Part shown: positions 21,500 to 33,700 of the stretch, one piece after another | Position numbering within the stretch: the stretch's first letter is position 1 | Layout of the letters: every line of letters starts with the position of its first letter | Assembly: GCA_001574975.1 (NCBI GenBank) | Contig: KQ965809.1 | Coordinates: 129,221 to 189,494, forward strand | Source: Gonapodya prolifera JEL478 | Taxonomy: Eukaryota > Monoblepharomycota > Monoblepharidomycetes > Monoblepharidales > Gonapodyaceae | DNA: 60,274 nt | Direction: 5' to 3' | Translations under genes and position numbers: made by a program | Notes under the pieces: model-generated | The model's database searches: none | The model's input: only the letters and a program-made list of their open reading frames with translations | What the model was told of the DNA's origin: nothing

Positions 21500-24400
21500 A
21501 TGGCCGGCCGCCCTGATCCGCGCTCGCCCTTCCGCGATGCAGACGCATCTGCGCGGTCCGGTCTCAGTCGCCGCTCTGCTTCTGCTGCAGTTCCTACAAG
21601 TCCGTGGTCTCCAGTCTGGCAAGTCCACAGACGAACACGATTCGACTCGGCAGTCGGCGGACTCGGCGCTCCTACTCCATTCCCGCTCTCGGACGCGCGG
21701 TCTCAGATGCCGTACCCGACGGGACCCTTCCCGAATGCTATGCCGGTCGTGGGCCTTCTGGTGGTCGTCTGAACCCCCCAACTTCACCACCCCCACCTGC
21801 ACCCACACCTGTGGCATTTCCACCTCCCACACCCCCTGTCTCGACGGCATGGGATCCCGTCGCGCAACGGCAGGTCGCCGCGGCTCTACTGGTGGCTCTC
21901 TTATCGTATGGAGTCACGATCGTGCGGGACGGCAGGGACGCGTTCTACCAGAACGAAGACAACGAGGCCGGACCATGGGTGCCCATGCGGCATTGGTACA
22001 TGGCGCGCTGGGCGTGTGCGACGGTGGCGTATGTGGCGTGGTTGTGGTGGGCGCAGATTCCACGGTTTCAAGTGAGAGAGCTCCTTCGATGGAGGAAATG
22101 GTGCCCTTGATGGTTTCGGCTTCGCTGACGACGAGTGTTTTTGGCAGCTTTCGACGCGATCTGCGGTTGTGTTCGCCGCGGTGCTGTTGACCTTGGAACT
22201 GGCAGTTTGGGACCACGCTTACGGTTATGTATGTACAACATTCGACCGCCCTCTTGGAGACCTCCAGTGCTAACACAAATTAACTCTTGGCACCTTTATT
22301 CACCAGTCAATCGTACGCTCTACGCTTCCTTTCAAAGTCGCCGCCCCACCCAAAACAATACCCATCATCCAAGCCTCCGGCGAAGCCTCTGGCTCCTTCA
22401 ACCGGTTCCCCGGCTCGCACCTGGTCCGATCGGTCCCGTTTGCGCACGCCCGGCTCAACCCGTCCGGATCCTCATACTGCCTGGGCGCCAACTTCAACAA
22501 GGAGGTCCACGTCGCGATCAGCGTGTTTGGCGTCCCGCCCTTCGAGGTCATCATGGAGGGCATCCCGCTCGAGGATTCGCAGGCGGCGGGGTGGTTCGGC
22601 GGCGTGGCAAGGGGAGCGACGGATCCGAAACCGTTTAGAGAGCTGCTGGCCTTGACATCGGACAAGGCACTCACGCGTCGCCCGGCCCGGGTAGATCCCA
22701 ACGCCCCCCAAGTCGAACCCTTACCCCCCTCGTCATCCTCCAAATCTACACCCGCCCACCCACCGGAACACCAAATCCACAGCCTGACCTTGACCCGGCC
22801 TGTACCTCCTCGTCTCGCTCCGCGACGGGTCGGGCAAACCGGGTCGGATACTGAACCTCGGGCCCGACAGCGACGGCGGGCATCCCGTCGACTTCCCACT
22901 CCGCGTCCTGCGGTGCCCCGAAGTGACCCTCGCCGTTGCACAAGGCGACCCCGACGGTGGTGGCGGTGGTGGTGGCAGGGGCGGGTTCCACCCCGTACCC
23001 GAAATCGAGCGCCCCACGTACCGCACAAACCGGTGCTCCGACGGCGCGACCGACTTCTCATTCGTCGTGCGCGCCGTCCCGCCCGCGCAGGTATGGTACC
23101 GGCGGAAATCCCCCGACGATTTTGCGGGGTCTGACGGGCCTGTCGTGGTCGAGGATAAGATTGGCCTGGCGGAGATTGAGGGCGTCAAAGGGTGGGAGCG
23201 GTGGAAGGCGAGGGACTTGACGGTGCCCGTGCAGGCGAGGATGGAGAGGGAGGGCGCGTGGGTCATTGCGCTGGAGAAGGTTGCTGACGGGGCGGTGAGT
23301 TGCGGGCTTTCGTTCTACATGTCCTCGGACTCCCTTTTTGTGACCTGACCTTGGACACCTGCACGCAGAACAACACGATCTTCTACATCCCCTCGCCGCT
23401 GACTTTCCCACCGAGTCCGCCCCTTTCGCATCTCGAGGAATCCTCCATCTCGGACACGCTCCCGCCAGACCCTCGCCAGCTGTCCCATTTCGGGCAATCC
23501 CACATATCCCGCCTCGTCCTCGACGTGCACTCCCCGCCGTCGATCAAATTCACACAGTCGCAACTCTCCCTTCTCGTCAACAAAACCGCACGCGCAACCA
23601 TCGCGCTCGATGGGGTTCCCCCCTTCCGGTTCGCTGTGGCAAGGACGGAGGAAGGATCAGATGGCAGCGACGTCGTAGGCGCCGAAATCAAGCGGTATGG
23701 CGGGGCTCGACGGCCTCGAGAGAGGCTCAAGGACGGTGCATGTGGATGTGGAACGCCCCGGAGTGTACAACTTGGTTGGCGTTGAGGTGGGTTACATGAC
23801 CGTTACGAGTCAGTTGGGAAATGACACACGACACTCGAAACCCGTCATATCGGTGCGCATTAGGACTTCTACTGCCCCTCGGGTCGCACTCTGTCCCCGC
23901 ACACCCTCGTCGTGACCCCCGTCCCTCCGCCCACGCTCCACGTGACGTCTGACCCCATCCTGTCGTCCTGTCTCGGCGAAACCGGGCTGCGGCTCAACCT
24001 CATGTTCACTGGCACGCCGCCATTTGAGGCCCGCTATGTCGTGCGCCAGGTTGGCGTGAAAGGGTCCGAGAGCAAGCCCATAACCGTGCGAAGTCATCGG
24101 AATGGGAAAACTGAAGTGGTCAGTCCTGAGAAGGAGGGACAGTACGAGTATGAGTTTGTGGAGGTATGTGGCGTGGTGTGAAACTCGCGGTTGCGGTACC
24201 TTGCTAAAATGAGGAAATGGAAATGCAGCTCGGAGATGACAATTACGAGTTGTTCCCCTTGGCGGAGCGGTTCAAGTTTGAGCAGCGCGTTCACCCGCCG
24301 TCGACGACTAAGTGGATCGAGAAGGCGGCGGAAGGAGTGCAGAATGCGTGTTTGGGTGATGAAGGTGAGGCGCTGCTCGATAACGATATATTTGAAGATT

Positions 24401-26687
24401 CGTTGAGACTTATCACAATCTGTCGTTTAGTGTCCATGAAGGTTCAACTTACTGGTAAGCCAATGACTTTTTTTCGCTTTGGTTTGCATTTCAAAAACTG
24501 TCCGTCTGGAACCAGGAACCCCGCCGTGGACGCTGCAATACTATGTCTCGACACCACGCAACCGGACCCTGGTCACTCTTCCCAATCTCGACTCGCGGAC
24601 GGTGAACCTGGACCCCGTCCGCCCCCGTGAACCGGGTGTGTTCACGTTCCAACTCGTTCGCATCGCAGACAAGAACGGTTGCACGAGGGATTTGGAGGAG
24701 GGATCCATCGAGGTCAAAGTCCAGGATTCACGACCGACGGTCAGGTTCGATCTTAAAGATCAAGAGGTCGTGTGGATGCGGGAGGGAGACAGGGCAAGGT
24801 GGGTTCGACCCGTGACGAAGCACGTTCACATGTCGAACCCCGTATTTTGACAGTCTTCCGCTTCAATTCATGGGCCAAACACCATACACAATCACCCTGA
24901 TCCACAATGAGACCGGGGAAGAAACCTCTCACTCCCAATTCTGGAACGCTGAAGTATCCGCGATGGTCTCGAAACCGGGAACGTACACGATCAGTAGTGT
25001 GCGCGATAAGTTCTGTGCAGGAACTGCCAAAGATGTCAGTACGGCAGAAGGTGTGTTGCGAGTCGTCGTTGCTCTGATTTGAGAGTGCGTGATATGACAT
25101 TAGGTTGGTTCCCTGCATCAGTCGGTGTTATACCAAAACCATCTCTACACCTTACGATTTCCCCCCCTGTGGAGATTCCTGTTCCCTCTTCCGGCTCGTC
25201 GTATACCTATCCCCCAGTTTGTCGAGGGCAGGATAGCCACTTTGACGTGCACATGGAGGGACGCAAGCCGTTCAAGTTGCGGTATGGGGTAAAAACCGAG
25301 AGCGTCGGAGACCGGTCGAGGACGTGGGAAAGCAGTGAGGAAGCTGATAGACGACAGAGATGTCGAGATACAAACAGGAGAATCTCTGCGGTGGGTGTTA
25401 TGTACTTTATGGCGCAAAACAGTGGGTGATAATCTCAATGCTTCCACGTACACCAGTGTCCCTCTTTCTGGAGCAGAGCCAGGCCTTTTTCACGTACAGA
25501 CTCAGATCTCTCTCGGACGATAACTACAAAGAACGACTTCCGGCTCGAGGATCAGTCGTCTATACCGTCCACGACCGTCCAACAGCGGAGCTTACGGATA
25601 GACCCTCTGCTCCGATCCGCCGATGCGCAAGCCAGCGTGGCGGTGGAGGAGAGAAAATGCGAGTATCGTTTTCAAAGGGTACCCCACCTTACCGCCTGGC
25701 GTACACTGTTCGCGCTGAGGGGCCAGGATCGGCGGCAATTGTTAAGGAAGAGGTCGTTACTGCGGGATCAGAGGTTGAGCTTGACGTGGGGGCTGCAGTT
25801 GATCAAGTGGAGAGAGAGGCTGGTGCAGGGGCGTTCTTGGGAGGACCTGTGTGGATCTCTCTCACGGATCTTACAGATGGGAATAATTGCACATCCTCGC
25901 TGGTTGGTGGAGCCAAGAGCGTCGCAGAAGTGGACATCGTTGAGCCTCCACGGGTGGATACAGAAGGGGGACACATCTGTGTTGGGGAGAGGGTCGAGTA
26001 CAGAGTACGAGGTGAAGGCGGACGAGTTGTTGAGTTCAGTCTTGGGAGCCAGGAAGGCAAACAAGTTGAAGTTTCCTCGGGACAGCTGACAATCTCACCT
26101 TCTCGGCCTGGAAAGCTGAAGGTTGTGAGCTTGTGCGATCTTGATGGGTGACTTGTGGGTCCGTCCCTTCCGTTTCTCTGTCGTACTCACGTTTTACAAT
26201 ACATTCAGTTGCTGTCGCAACACCACCGACGTGCCAATGTACGAGGTGTTCCCTGTTCCTTCCACCAAAATTGAGGACGGAAAGAATGTTTCCGAGATTC
26301 TCTATGAGGGCGAAGGGAGCAAAGTTCATGTATCGCTCTTTGGTACACCTCCATTTGGGGTTGTGTTGTTGCGAACGGTGAGTTATAACGATTGCAGCAG
26401 CCATCTAACTCTGCTTCTACAACACTCACAATCTGTCTTCTTCCTTTCTATTCTCTCAGACCCTTCAACCCCGATTCGCTGGAACGATCCGGGATGTCCG
26501 ACCATCCGACATTATCTCACGGAAAGAGTTCCGTCTGACCTCGGAGACCGATACTCTCGAGTTTCCCTTCACTGAGGACGGACAAGTGACTCTATGGACT
26601 GTGGAGAAGGTGTGGGATGCTAATTGCAGGAATCCCCCGGAAGGAAAGGCGCTGCAGGTCGTGCAAGGGGACTTTACGGATATTTGA
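21500..26687 (+). CDS. POM152: Nucleoporin POM152-type pore membrane protein
   Basis: Pore-membrane ring protein of the fungal nuclear pore complex. The N-terminus is Pro/Ser-rich; transmembrane helices follow (QVAAALLVALLSYGVTIV, ARWACATVAYVAWLWW, and after an intron SAVVFAAVLLTLELAVW). The luminal part is a string of Ig-like repeats, each with a G.PPF/TPPW strand: VFGVPPFEVIMEG, FTGTPPFEARYVV, TGTPPWTLQYYV, FMGQTPYTITLIHN, MEGRKPFKLRYGV, KGTPPYRLAYTVR, FGTPPFGVVLLR, with Cys-containing ends such as CLGANF and NNCTSS. The last exon reads FTEDGQVTLWTVEKVWDANC and stops at 26685-26687. About a dozen short introns. Frame must be corrected by one base near 22797 (LTLT to GLYLLVSLRDGSG) and probably near 21740-21780, otherwise sense is continuous. 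Whether these are true lesions or assembly indels cannot be told here. The start at ATG 21500 (MAGRPDPRSPF) is plausible, not proven. Confidence 0.85.
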
Positions 26688-27430
26688 ATTCGCACTGAAA
26701 GCCCGACGCGCGATAACGTATTGAACGTCTGCTGGCATTGTAGATATTTAGTGCAAATACCCCTCTCAAAAAAAAGTTACAAAATCGGGTTGGATGAGTG
26801 GGCTGTGGTCCAAGAACTACTGCGAATGACAAATCTCCAATTCGCTGATGGAAGAGAGTGATGGGTATGACTTTGAAGGTCCGAGCCTTGGTTTCGAGGA
26901 CCGGTCGACGTTGATCGTCCTCAACATCGCCGAGTTCTGGAAGAAGTCAGATACCATTTCGAAACCATCCTTCCATTGGCTTCATTTCGTTTCTTGCAAC
27001 TTGTTTCAGCTCAAAGACCGTCACTCTACAGGGTACTGAGCTGTTTGTTGACGGGGCTTTGGTGCGACAAAGAAGGTTACTTATGTTATATTGGAACCAG
27101 GAGCTGTGACCTAACAGAAGAAATGTTGCTGCAAAATCGTGCAAGGGGACCTCACGGACATTTGAACTTGCACAGAAAACTGATTTTGATATCGTAAACT
27201 TTTGGTTTTGATGAGTTCGGTGCTGCGGTCCGCCAACATCAAGATGACTGCACCTCCCTTCAAAATACTTTCCAGTGGAGGAATCGGGTATGATTTTTCA
27301 GGGCCTGGACTCAGCTTAGAAGACCTCTCTGCATTGGCCGTCCATAACATTGCCGAGTTCTGGAAAAAGTATGGAAGTGACATGAAACAGTTCTGGGCGG
27401 CGATGAGCACACCAGACCGACTCAGATGAT
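26650..27430 (+). repeat. Diverged tandem duplication behind POM152
   Basis: Two similar segments of about 480 bp follow one another. The junction GTGCAAGGGGACYTYACGGA at 26660-26680 (POM152 C-terminus) recurs near 27139-27158. Further on, DGYDFEGPSLGFEDRS with NIAEFWKKS (26860-26950) recurs as IGYDFSGPGLSLEDLS with NIAEFWKKYGS (27280-27372). The copies differ at many sites, so the duplication is old. The second copy is open from 27202 to 27429 and may be the N-terminal exon of the MYND gene that follows. Confidence 0.7.
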
Positions 27431-28345
27431 TGCCGGAGCGAGCACCCAGTAAGGCCGAGCGTTCAGTGAGCAATCAGTTATCCCATCCACATTTCTTGCT
27501 CTACCTTTGCGAAAGATATGGCTTTGACTGACTCCGACCCACAATATGCTTGGAAACTTCCCGAGTTCGTTCGCACTCATTTGGCCGATGGGACTGTGTT
27601 GATAGACATACTGGAGACAGCTGTGACCAGTACTCTTGGCCAATTGCTCCACGACGATCTCACGGTGCTTCGGTTGATGAAATTCACTTGCTCCATCAAA
27701 GCTCCTGTGACGCGAAGCAGAGAACAATACCATGCTGTTTCTACGCCCGGGGATGGGGTAGTACAAGGTGCGTGGAAAGCGAGTCGTGTCAGCATTAGAA
27801 GATCGAAGCTGGTTCTAATGATAGTCGGCCACATTACCCCTTGCTCCAGGTGGGTCATAAAATGAGGCTCAACCCGAGCGTGGACACTTCGCAACACCGT
27901 GCTCAAATGTCGGAGGTGAGGCATGAATAGTCTTGGGCAAATGTTGCTGGTCCGATTCTGCTAGGTGCTAGTGGAAGGAACAGGGACTCATATGCTCGCC
28001 AAGTGAATGGGATTTCATCTCCTTTCGGAGAAACAAACGTTTGGAGCAGCTTGCGCTGTTTTGTGACGAGTTTGGGAGCGACATCAAACACAGACGGCTC
28101 CACAGTGATTCCCAAGACTCTAATAATAGGACGTTGCTTTGGATGCACCAACATTGAAGCTGCCGGGGAGAAATTCAAGGCGTGCAAGGGTTGTAAATGT
28201 GTTTGGTATTGTGGTTCGTAGTCGCCATTTCAATTGAGACTGGAAGGGTCTGAGATTTTTCTTTCAAGGTCCTTCGTGTCAAAAGAATCACTGGAAACAA
28301 CACAAACCCCTTTGCACGGCGATACAGAAAAAGAAGTGAACAATA
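27202..28345 (+). CDS. MYND-type zinc-finger protein (boundaries uncertain)
   Basis: The exon near 28080-28290 encodes CFGCTNIEAAGEKFKACKG followed by CKCVWYCG, and after a 50-70 nt intron CQKNHWKQHKPLC: the Cys/His series of a MYND zinc finger, a protein-interaction domain. Upstream frames 27202-27429 (with the EFWKK duplication) and 27518-27865 have plausible coding sense and may be earlier exons, but I cannot force the joins. After the finger the frame ends near 28340; a possible C-terminal exon is seen at 28680-28760 (EFNDAEQLYATVRLYAINTS). The MYND finger itself is secure; the rest of the gene is not. Confidence 0.6.
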
Positions 28346-29075
28346 ATGCGGAAAAACGTGGGGTGCAAACATCAACTCACCAACCTTGATCAGCTGCAAA
28401 ATTGGGAATGCTGCCAAGTTGAAGATTTACGCGCTGGCAGTATTCGATGATCCGTGACCAGTGCATGCGGTCGAAGTTATTCTTATTCGCCAACTTAATT
28501 GCAACGCTGTATGTATTGATTGTTTCAACCAGTTCAATGTCTCTGCCACCCCCAGACCACAGGGGCCACCGGAGTGTTCTAACGATGGCCGGGGCTACTA
28601 GATGCACTGTGCCAGTGCCCAGTGGATCAGGACTGCTTTATCGTGGTGCACCCAATGCAGGCAAGATCGGAGTACTGATATCATTGAGTTCAACGATGCG
28701 GAACAGCTCTATGCCACTGTTCGACTATACGCCATCAATACATCATCGAAGGGGTTTGTAGGTTGAGGTAGTGCAGGGAAGTAGAAATCGAAAATGGACC
28801 AGTCCCTGAAAGATTCATTACCGTTCCCGTCCACAGCACACAACAAATACAAACAGTTCCAATATTCATGTCTGCCTTGCCGCACGATACGTGTATATCC
28901 CAACGATAAACGCTGAACTGTTCAGATGCGCTTGCTTGCTAGTCTGAAAACCGTTCTCTGTCGTTTTCGGGGATCATAAAGCCGGCCGCGGCCAGTTTTT
29001 GCCCAGCTGAGGCTCGAATCCACTCAAAAGGCCCGCTTTCCCTTCACGCCCGACACACTCCGACACACTCCAACC
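28346..29075. other. Spacer with a possible downstream exon of the MYND gene
   Basis: The peptide at 28680-28760 has coding-like sense on plus (see MYND entry). A minus-strand frame at 28377-28607 also looks peptide-like but has no domain. Otherwise the stretch holds the promoter region of the membrane protein starting at 29076. Confidence 0.3.
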
Positions 29076-30164
29076 ATGAGCCCCAAAGACATCGACTACG
29101 GCTACGCCTCGAAAGACGACCGAGTGCGGGTCTGCTGCTGCCGCATGTCCCGCACGGCACGGAACATATGCGTGTCGGTGCTGGCCCTGTTCCTCCTCTT
29201 GGATGCGTTGCTCGTGTTCTTTTTGTTCCCGAGGGTGCCCAAAGTTCAGGTGGGTGTTTTGCACGGGAGAATCGGAAACGGAAAGGAAAGGTTTTCGGAA
29301 TGAACACTGACGAACTCGCTCCCCGCCCCTCACCACAACAGACCGGCGGTCTCGTCGCAGTCGGCGACGACCCCTTCCAGCTGTACACCTACAACAATGA
29401 CCAATCCGTATACTACCAAATGGACCTGGGGCTTAACATCAACGTCACGTCTGCCATAACATCCTATGGACTGTCGACATTGGCACGCAGATCTTTTACG
29501 GGGGCGCACCTTACTCCAAGCTCAACCAGACCCTCATTGGGAGCGGGGGGAAGAAGGGCGTTGTTTTTGCCAAGCAGGCCACGACGTCGTTTGTGTTGCC
29601 GTTTAGTTTGAAGAGGAATATGACGACGTTTCCGTGAGTATCATAGGAGGCACCGAAAAAGATGTAAAAGGCTCATTTTGACGACGTGACTGCATTATGA
29701 AACACAGGGATGATGTCATGTTCGATATTCTCGACAACTGTGGGTTCTTTGGCAATGCGACTGCTACAAACACGATTCGGATCTCGTACAAGGCAACGGT
29801 GAGTCTGGCTCAACACTGTGTGCTTTTGCAGAACTGTTTTCTAACATTGCGACCAACTTTTCCAGGTGAACCTTGCCGGACTTCCCAGCATCAAGAAGAC
29901 GATTTCGGGGGCGAAGAACATCAACGTGAGACTCATATCTTCCCCACCGACGGCCCGTACAATCCTTCTCACCCACTCTCCCGACCATTATAGTGCCCCG
30001 TCACCGGCGCCCAAATCGCCTCCCTGCTCGAAAAGTACGGCCCCATCATCCAACAAATCGGAAAGGGACTTACTCCGATACCTGAAGATCCCACCGTCGG
30101 AGAGCAGACGTGCGACGATGGAGAGACTTGTGGCGTGCCGACTGGGGATGTGCCCGATGCGTAG
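29076..30164 (+). CDS. Single-pass membrane protein, LEA-2-like lumenal/extracellular domain
   Basis: ATG 29076 gives MSPKDIDYGYASKDD, a short cytoplasmic N-terminus with a CCCR cluster (possible palmitoylation) and then one transmembrane helix (ICVSVLALFLLLDALLVFFL). The following exons read GDDPFQLYTYNNDQSVYYQM, DLGLNINVT, then after a one-base shift at 29450-29455 HNILWTVDIGTQIFYGGAPY, SFVLPFSLKRNMTTF, FDILDNCGFF, and VNLAGLPSIKKTISGAKNIN, ending CDDGETCGVPTGDVPDA, stop 30162-30164. The pattern N-anchor, beta-rich NVTxxHN..WTV..G...Y resembles the LEA-2/NDR1-like fold found in many fungal membrane proteins, but this is a pattern match only. Introns of 55-75 nt. The shift could be an assembly indel. 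Confidence 0.6.
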
Positions 30165-30770
30165 AATGTTTTTCATGCTTGTGCGGAGCGGGACTTTGCA
30201 GTGCAATCTTTTTTGTATATTCCCTTCACTTAAGTTAATCTAATTTCTCAGTTCACTTCAAGCCGTGTGAAAATCAACTGCCATACGTGGCAGAAGTGAG
30301 AGATGCGGGAACGCCTCTCCTGCGTTGACCTGAGATGTGGCGGATCAAGTGACATCGATGACCCTTCGGATCACGTCACTGTGTAAGTCGCACGGAAGAT
30401 CCAGGAAAACGCGCCAAGTCTTATCAATGCGGAGTGTCGCTTCGGTGTCGGCTCGGGTATCGGGTATATTTCTGGCTGAGGGAGAGGAATCCAGCGGGAG
30501 AAGCATAAATCAAGGAGATGAGTTCCATAACGATAAAAAGTTGGCGTGGACTCTAGCATGTCGGAAAAATCTTTCGATACAATGAACAGCGCTGTTTACT
30601 TTCGCAGGTTCTGCAGTGTGTAGTGAGAGAAGGTTCGGTTCCTTTTTTTCCAAGTGTGCCGTTGTGTTGAGTGGGAAGGTCTCGCCGCAGATCGCACCCA
30701 ACAGTCCGTCCGCCTCCACGCCTCTCCACCCGATTGTCAGTCTCACGAGGCCCGGACGCAGGGCGACCAG
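30165..30770. other. Spacer upstream of the CBM1 membrane gene
   Basis: No gene recognised. It should contain the terminator region of the preceding membrane protein and the promoter of the CBM1 gene. Short frames at 30337-30585 have no domain. Confidence 0.35.
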
Positions 30771-33700
30771 ATGGATGGAACACGACGGACGGGACGGCGA
30801 CGGGTGATGCTGGTGGTGTGTCTGGTGCTGGCGGGGCTGGTGGGCTGGTCGGTGGAGGCAGGGGTGGCCAAGGAACGGGGCGAGCGACGGTACGCGGGCG
30901 ATGGAAGGAAGGCGGCGGCGTTCTCTGAGGAGGAAAGAAGGCTGTTTGCGCGTGCCCCGTGCTCGGCCCTGTATGGACAATGTGCGGGCAAGACGTGGAA
31001 TGGACCAACGTGCTGCCAGTCAGGGTCGACGTGCGTGTTTCAGAACCCGTACTACTCGCAATGCTTAGTGAGTTTGGGTGGTGTTTAGTGGAAGTACGGG
31101 GGATCTTGGGTGGGCCTGAGCTGGAGGTGAAGTAGTTGGGATTGGAACGGATGTCGCGGATAGTCACGGGGCGATATGTCACAAGAACAGTGGGCCAACA
31201 ATGCTCGCAGATGCCCTTAAAATGCATCTTGGCTTGACTGCGACCCCATTGATCCTGGAAGGTGGCGGACTTGAGGTAACCAATCTCGCAAACATAAAGC
31301 CCCTTCAAGGGATGCATGAAACCACAGACACTATGCACATTTAGGACTCGAGGCGGGCCTAAATGAAACAAAGACCGAGAAGGATTAATATTGATGGCGC
31401 GGAATGCATGTTGGCGCTGAAACTCTTGAAACTCCTGCGAGGGTGGTGTGCTAACCTCAACTTGACCTTAGGCCCATGCCAACCCTCCACCACCACCGCC
31501 GCCACCACCTCCGTACGTCTTTCTATCACTTCCCTCACCGTTCGTGTCCTAACTTCCGTTTTTTCCAGCCCACCTCCACCAGTCGTTGAATATATTCCAC
31601 CACCACCACCACCACCACCACCACCACCACCGCCGCCGCCACCTATTGTAGAACACGTTCCGCCACCGCCACCGATTTATATTGTAACTCCAGATCCTCC
31701 ACCTCCGCCTCCACCCCCGTGAGTGTCCTGATGAAGTTTTCTTTCTGTTCGCATTGCGGACGCCCTGAACTCCTGCCGCGTAGACCGCCCCCACCACCCC
31801 CTCCTCCTCCAACCCCTCCTACCCCAGTCACTCTCCCACCGCCTCCACCACCATCTCCTGCTCCTCTCCCACCACCCCCTCCTCCGCCACAGTCACCTTC
31901 ACCCTCTCCCCGAGTTATGCCAAGCACGGCAGCAGTCCGCATCCAGCAACAAACCGACCCGGCATCCACACCAACCTCACTTGCGGCCGCGCACGGGATT
32001 GGTGGCTCGTCGGTGCCAACGGCTTCCTCTTCAGTAGCTAGCGCTGAGGAGACGCCAAGTGCTAGTGCACCATCCCCGGGCCTAGCATCTGCGCCCGCAC
32101 CTATCCCCGCGCCTCTCGCGGCTCCCTCCGCCCTTTCGAACGGCCCAGCCCCAACCCCACTCTCATCCTCCCCCCCCTCCTCCGACTCCATCTCCACCTC
32201 GTCCTCCGACTCCGACGTGGGCACGATCCTGTCCAACCCCAACAAATCCAGTCTGCAAACCGGCGGCCTCGTGATGTCGGACCCCATGACGCTGGTGATC
32301 ATCATCGCGGGCGGGCTCGCGGTGCTGGTCGGAGTCACGGTGGGCGCGGTGTTGCTTGTGAGGAGGAGGAGGAGGTTGAGGGAAGCGAGGGAGGACGATG
32401 CGTGGGTCAAGGATGTGAAGGAGCAGTGGTCGAGTGAGTGGTGTGACAGGCTGGAGTTGTTTTGAACGGGATGCTGATGGTGTACCTTGGCCCCCCCAAA
32501 GTCCCGAACTCATCCCCCCCAACGTCCCCATCATGGACGATCCAATCCTTCATTTCCAGCCCCTCCTCATTCACCAAATCTCCCCTCTCAGGCCTTCCCA
32601 CCACGAGGGACTCCTCAGGCGACAAGATCGTCAAATACAACAAATCCTTCGACCCCGAGTCCCCCTCCACCGGCTCTGCCTCACTCCGCCCGCCCGAGAA
32701 CCAGCCGCAGCAGGACCGCCGCGCCTCGGCGTCGCGGTTCTCGTGGGTCAGTTCCAACTTCTCGTGGGGCTCGCTCGGGTCTTTTGCGGAACGCAAGGGC
32801 CGGACGGGGTTCGGGTTCGGCAGCGATAATAGGGCGAGCTCCGCGTCCTCCTCCACCGAGAGCCCCGTGTCGTCGGAGGGGTCGCCGGTCGTGAGAGGCA
32901 GGAGCAGGGAACGGAGACCATCGCCGCCGAGGTCCAATAGGCTCAGTGTTCCGCCGGCGACGGTGCTGGGTAAGGTTCCTTCCATGGTGCTCTACCCGCC
33001 GTCTCCCGAGGTGATGGATGGAGAGAGTCCGGTGGAGGGCACAGGCACGGCGTCGTCGGCTTTGACTGAAACAACAGGAACCGAGTCGGCGCCTTCGACG
33101 GCGCTGACGCCGGCTTCCTCCGTCCCGTCTACGAGCGTCCTCTCGTCTGCATCACAGGCGACCAGCTCTGCACTGTCGTCGGCATGGTCACTGGCCACGT
33201 ACTACCTATCTGGTAGCACCAAATCGACATCGTCCTCGTTGTCAGCACCCCCGTCGTCCACAATGGACAGCATCGCCTCGTCCTCACTATCCGCGCCGCC
33301 TTCGCCAGCAGCGCAAAGCATCGCGTCGTCTTCGCTGTCGATCTCCGCTTCTCCTGCCATGCTAGCTGGAATCGCGTCCCCCTCGCTGAGCATCACGTCG
33401 CCTCAATCGTGGGGCGCCAGCTCCAGTTCCGACAGCGTGTCGTCGGCGCTCTCGTACGCCACCGACGACGACGCAGGATCCCTCTCGGTTGCTTCCATGG
33501 CCACACCTCCGCCGCCGTCGTCCTCACCAGCGCTCCCCACTGACGGATCCCAGCCCAACCTCTCCTACAGTCGCTCTTTCGTGTTCAACAGCCTCCCGTC
33601 CACGTTCCTCCCTGGGTGGATCCCAGGTTCGCCGCGCGCGATCGCATCGGCTTACCGCCGCGCCATGGACTCGAGCCGGCCGAAGTCGTCTCCGCTCCCA

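Noticed and set aside
28377-28607. 76-residue minus-strand frame downstream of the MYND finger
   Set aside because: Has peptide-like sense but no domain, and the plus strand offers a plausible MYND C-terminal exon nearby; left unassigned.
31643-32410. 255-residue Gly/Val-rich minus-strand frame
   Set aside because: It is the complement of the proline-rich coding stalk; Gly runs mirror CCN triplets.
32992-33396. Two Asp/Ala-rich minus-strand frames
   Set aside because: Shadows of the Ser-rich tail of the CBM1 membrane protein.
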